Below, piece by piece: positions 4,950 to 7,910 of a stretch of 7,910 bases of DNA; position 1 is the stretch's first letter, and each line of letters opens with the position of its first letter. The position numbers were made by a program, and so were the translations under genes. The DNA is taken from assembly GCA_003647715.1 (NCBI GenBank), contig QMNJ01000069.1, forward strand, positions 1 through 7,910, in the 5' to 3' direction. The notes under the pieces were generated by a model that did not search any database, was not told where the DNA came from, and was given only the letters and a program-made list of their open reading frames with translations. Source of the DNA: Candidatus Coatesiibacteriota bacterium. GTDB taxonomy: Bacteria > RBG-13-66-14 > B26-G2.

Positions 4950-6953
4950 ATGGAGAGGGAGAGTAGTAACGGCATACCAGGCAGGATAAAGCGGTTCGTA
5001 TTTGGCAGGGCTATAAGCCCTATGGAGCCGGGTGTATTTCGCAAGTTATCGCTTGTTGCATTTCTCGCCTGGATAGGGCTGGGTGCCGATGGCATCTCAT
5101 CATCGTGCTATGGACCTGCTGAGGGTTTTCTGGCGCTTGGCGGGCACACCTACCTTGCTATAATACTGGCTTTACTGACTGCTCTCACCGTCTTTGTCAT
5201 CAGTGCCAGTTATAAGCAGGTGATGGAGAAGTTCCCAACTGGTGGTGGTAGTTATCTTGTAGCAAGCAAGCTTATCTCCCCCAATGTGGGTATGGTTGCT
5301 GGGTGTGCACTGGTGGTTGATTATGTTCTCACCATAACTGTCTCAGTTGCCAGTGGGGCTGATGCTATCTTCAGCTTCTTACCTGTAGAGTGGCAATCGT
5401 ATAAGTTGCTCACAGCTATGGGTGTGCTAATACTTCTCATAGGCATCAATATACGAGGGGTGAAGGAATCTGTAGTCCCTATAGTTCCAATCTTCTTGGT
5501 CTTTATTATAACCCATGGTCTTGTGATACTGTATGCATTGATAGCCAATATCACCGGTATTCCTACTCTGGTTGAAAATACAGGTATTGAGATACAGACC
5601 TCAGTTTCACAGATGGGTTTCTTCGGTGTTCTCTTTCTGGTTTTGTATGCCTACAGTTTAGGGGGAGGCACCTATACCGGTATAGAGGCGATAAGTAATG
5701 GTCTCCCACTTCTAAGGGAGCCGAGGGTGAAGACGGGAAAGCGCACAATGACATATATGGCGATAAGCTTGGCGTTTATGGCTTGTGGTTTAATACTGGG
5801 CTATCTCTTCTATGGGGTTCAGCCTGAGGCGGGCAAGACCTTGAATGCCATACTCTTCAATAAGGTAGCATATTCGTGGTGGGGCGGGAATATATTCGTG
5901 ATGGTGGCTCTGATATCGGAGGCATTCATCTTACTTGTGGCAGCACAGACGGGCTTTCTTGGTGGTCCTATGGTGCTTGCTAATCTAGCAATGGACCAGT
6001 GGATGCCGTCGCGCCTTGCTCTGTTGAGTGACCGCCTGGTCACAATGAACGGGATTTTAATGATGGGTGGTGCTTCTCTGTTGCTACTATGGTTCTCCGG
6101 TGGGTCGGTCTCGTTCTTGGTGATTTTGTATAGTATAAATGTATTCTTGACCTTCTCCCTCTCTCAGATGGGGATGGTAAAACTGTGGTGGAAGGGAAGA
6201 AAGAGGGAGGAGGGCTGGTCCTATAAGATTATGATAAATGGTGTTGGCTTCATACTTACTGCTTTTATCTTATTGATGGTGATAATTATGAAGTTTGATG
6301 AGGGTGGTTGGTTGACTCTGGTTGTTACAACATCGCTGATTGCGGTGGCAGTGCTCATAAAGAGACACTACAGGATGGTAAGAGGTATGCTAAAACACCT
6401 TGATGAACTGCACAAGGTCAGTTTACCTGCAAATGGTGAGACACCAATAGGAGAGGTGACCAGAGCGAGAATACCACAACCCGTCAGCCCAGGACGCAGA
6501 ACTGCAATTATTCTGGTAAACGGCTATAACGGTCTTGGATTACATACTTTATTAAATGTAATACGCAACTTTCCCCATCACTTCAATAACTTTGTGTTTC
6601 TCCAAGTTGGGGTAATAGATGCTGGGAGGTTCAAGGGCATTGATGAGATAGAGAATCTGAAGGAGAGCGTAGAAGCTGATTTAGCAAGATATGTTGAGAT
6701 GATGCGCTCGCACGGTTATTATGCTGAGAGTGTCTATGCCCTGGGCACCGATGTTGCTTATGAAGCGAAGAGATTGATTGTGGAGCTGGTTGAGCGTTTC
6801 CCCAACGCCATTGTTTTTACAAGCCAACTTGTCTTCCCGCACGAGACGGTTTTCACCCGTATGCTCCATAACTACACTCCATTCGCAATCCAGAAGCGCC
6901 TCTATCATCAGGGAATACCTGTTCTGATAATGCCCATTCGTGTTCGTGCTTAA
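4950..6953 (+). CDS. KimA-like potassium importer (APC/KUP superfamily) with C-terminal alpha/beta domain
   Basis: This 667-residue inner-membrane protein (from the ATG at 4950; TTG at 4941 is an alternative) has about 12 hydrophobic segments between residues 35 and 475. It resembles Bacillus subtilis KimA (YdaO), a proton-coupled high-affinity K+ importer. As I recall the KimA structure, the ion-site residues are an Asp and Tyr in helix 1, Asp and Thr in 'VDYxLT', and Thr and Glu in 'TGxEAISN'. All are present with matching spacing: D47/Y54 (GADGISSSCYG), D124/T128 (VVDYVLTITVS) and T243/E246 (TYTGIEAISN). FPTGGGSYLVAS and SLSQMGM also fit. A cytoplasmic linker (about 475-515) leads to an alpha/beta domain starting TAIILVNGYNGLGLHTLL, with universal-stress-protein-like alternation. 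It is somewhat longer than KimA (about 607). GAGCGG (4935-4940) is a weak Shine-Dalgarno. The leader holds a dyad and a terminator-like hairpin. A role as an amino-acid permease is a less likely alternative. Confidence 0.85.
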   Translation: MERESSNGIPGRIKRFVFGRAISPMEPGVFRKLSLVAFLAWIGLGADGISSSCYGPAEGFLALGGHTYLAIILALLTALTVFVISASYKQVMEKFPTGGGSYLVASKLISPNVGMVAGCALVVDYVLTITVSVASGADAIFSFLPVEWQSYKLLTAMGVLILLIGINIRGVKESVVPIVPIFLVFIITHGLVILYALIANITGIPTLVENTGIEIQTSVSQMGFFGVLFLVLYAYSLGGGTYTGIEAISNGLPLLREPRVKTGKRTMTYMAISLAFMACGLILGYLFYGVQPEAGKTLNAILFNKVAYSWWGGNIFVMVALISEAFILLVAAQTGFLGGPMVLANLAMDQWMPSRLALLSDRLVTMNGILMMGGASLLLLWFSGGSVSFLVILYSINVFLTFSLSQMGMVKLWWKGRKREEGWSYKIMINGVGFILTAFILLMVIIMKFDEGGWLTLVVTTSLIAVAVLIKRHYRMVRGMLKHLDELHKVSLPANGETPIGEVTRARIPQPVSPGRRTAIILVNGYNGLGLHTLLNVIRNFPHHFNNFVFLQVGVIDAGRFKGIDEIENLKESVEADLARYVEMMRSHGYYAESVYALGTDVAYEAKRLIVELVERFPNAIVFTSQLVFPHETVFTRMLHNYTPFAIQKRLYHQGIPVLIMPIRVRA

Positions 6954-7155
6954 TATGTGAGAGAATAATTATTACTGGTAAATTCGCCTCTGACTTCCCG
7001 TTTGCAATCAAAAATAGTGTATGGATAACTTTAGAGCATTGTTGCCTTATGCATTTAGTGGTTTTATGCCTCTAAAAGAGGGGCGGTTAGGCGAAATGTA
7101 GATTAAATATTCTATATTCACTCTCCGGCTTTTTTATATATTTATAGCTGTTCTT

Positions 7156-7187
7156 ACCTCCCCAATTAACAATTGAGGTTTCTTGTT
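7156..7187 (+). terminator. possible terminator between converging genes
   Basis: ACCT (7156-7159) and CAATT (7163-7167) pair with AATTG (7171-7175) and AGGT (7176-7179) around a 3-base loop, leaving CCC bulged. T-rich TTCTTGTT follows on the plus strand. It lies about 200 bases past the transporter stop and 17 bases past the stop of the converging barrel gene, so it might act for either. The bulge and loose T-run make it weak. Confidence 0.35.
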
Positions 7188-7195
7188 CTAATCCC

Positions 7196-7882
7196 TCACA
7201 TATTAAATCCATAACCTCCGACCTCCACATGGATGAAAAAGCCGTCCATGGAGGTCTCAGGTGCATTGTGGACTTTGAAGTCCGCCAGTGACCAATCGCC
7301 CTTTCTTAGTGCCCAGTTGTAGCCCGCGCTTGCGCCCACCGTCAGACCGCTCTCCCTGTCTTCATAGGAGGTGAATGGGAATAAGAAGTATGCCTTACAC
7401 TGAAAGGTGGTCATAAACCCGCTGGTGGTCAGTTCGCTAATCCGGGCTGGGTCGTCAAGGATGCCACCAAAGTCCCTTTCTATATCATCCGGTATGAGAC
7501 GCATAAGTATCCCGTATCCACCGAAGCCAATAATCGGAGCGATGAGGAAGTGTTTTGTAATCACAGGCGCCACGCCGAATGAACCAAAACCATAGCCCAT
7601 GGTTATCTTTGCGGTCTTCTCCTCACCATCAAGGGTATTGGGCAGTATGCCATATCCCTCACCCCCGAATAAGAACCGCTTCCACACCAGTGCATAGCCA
7701 CCACCACCGAGGGTAAATTGATTGGTGGCTAATGTCTCGTAGCCGTGCTCGGAGAGAGAGGTATTGAGAGAGTCCATATCAATTGCATTTTGTTCATTAG
7801 AAAAAGTCCCGAGCCCACCGGATGATACCGCAAGAACAAAGGTTGGAAATATGATTAATAATAGAAAAGCAAACCATTTCAT
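7196..7882 (-). CDS. small probable outer-membrane beta-barrel protein, unknown function
   Basis: This 228-residue protein has a clear Sec signal peptide (MKWF, hydrophobic run, cut probably after FVLA at residue 18). I do not recognise a named family. The mature part is rich in Gly and aromatic residues in an alternating, strand-like pattern. A Gly-Gly-x-Gly-Tyr type motif recurs: LGGGGYALV (58-66), FGGEGYGIL (72-80), GFGGYGILM (119-127) and VGGYGF near the end. The repeats suggest beta-hairpins, as in an 8-10 stranded barrel. A polar insert (about 131-155, with DD and ERD) could be a loop. The last residue is Met, not the usual terminal Phe. The ATG start is supported by AAGGAGGT at 7891-7898, with 8 bases to the ATG. 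The promoter would lie beyond the right edge. It converges on the transporter gene, so the two are not co-transcribed. A periplasmic beta-rich protein is the main alternative. Confidence 0.75.
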   Translation of the reverse strand: MKWFAFLLLIIFPTFVLAVSSGGLGTFSNEQNAIDMDSLNTSLSEHGYETLATNQFTLGGGGYALVWKRFLFGGEGYGILPNTLDGEEKTAKITMGYGFGSFGVAPVITKHFLIAPIIGFGGYGILMRLIPDDIERDFGGILDDPARISELTTSGFMTTFQCKAYFLFPFTSYEDRESGLTVGASAGYNWALRKGDWSLADFKVHNAPETSMDGFFIHVEVGGYGFNM

Positions 7883-7890
7883 ATTTCTCT

Positions 7891-7898
7891 ACCTCCTT
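7891..7898 (-). promoter_or_regulatory. strong Shine-Dalgarno of the barrel gene
   Basis: AAGGAGGT on the minus strand lies 8 bases before the ATG at 7882. It settles the start of the barrel gene and contrasts with the radical SAM and SagB-like genes, which lack such a site. Confidence 0.7.
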
Positions 7899-7910
7899 AT
7901 GTTTTTATGA

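Noticed and set aside
7069..7081. CCTCT-AAA-AGAGG hairpin after the transporter gene
   Set aside because: The stem is only 5 bp with no T-run after it on either strand, so it is not supported as a terminator.

Overview
The window most likely comes from an uncultivated diderm bacterium. It carries a porin of the phosphate-selective O/P type, a second probable outer-membrane barrel and two predicted lipoproteins, so there is an outer membrane. AGA/AGG arginine and ATA isoleucine codons are frequent, and the radical SAM protein belongs to a type I associate with thermophilic archaea and deep-branching bacteria. A thermophilic candidate-phylum bacterium (for example of the WOR-3 kind) is a reasonable guess, but it is inference only. 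I found no rRNA, tRNA, CRISPR array or insertion sequence.

Layout. The left edge (1-237) has one weak short ORF and a strong hairpin. A minus-strand block follows: a secreted lipoprotein (238-1002), a 450-base spacer, an O/P-type porin (1453-2733) and a PflA-like radical SAM enzyme with an extra cysteine-rich N-terminus (2847-3959). A short divergent spacer separates that enzyme from a plus-strand, lipid-anchored SagB/nitroreductase-like flavoprotein (4065-4748). Next is a plus-strand KimA-like K+ transporter with a cytoplasmic alpha/beta domain (4950-6953). Converging on it from the right is a small minus-strand barrel protein (7196-7882).

The least expected observation is in the spacer after the porin. 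On the minus strand, 1307-1393 encodes about 28 codons that match the last residues of the intact radical SAM protein (15 of 28 identical by my hand alignment). It ends at a stop codon 24 bases before a good intrinsic terminator. The porin gene therefore sits between a complete radical SAM gene and the tail of a second, destroyed one, which points to an old duplication followed by replacement or insertion.

Regulation is visible at several points. The lipoprotein and porin genes have sigma70-like promoters and strong Shine-Dalgarno sequences. The KimA-like gene has a perfect 7-bp dyad over its probable promoter start and a terminator-like hairpin just before its start codon. The divergent radical SAM/SagB pair lacks Shine-Dalgarno sequences and shares a short spacer with an imperfect dyad.

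I see no convincing multi-gene system. The genes read as envelope functions plus two redox enzymes of unknown substrate that face away from each other.
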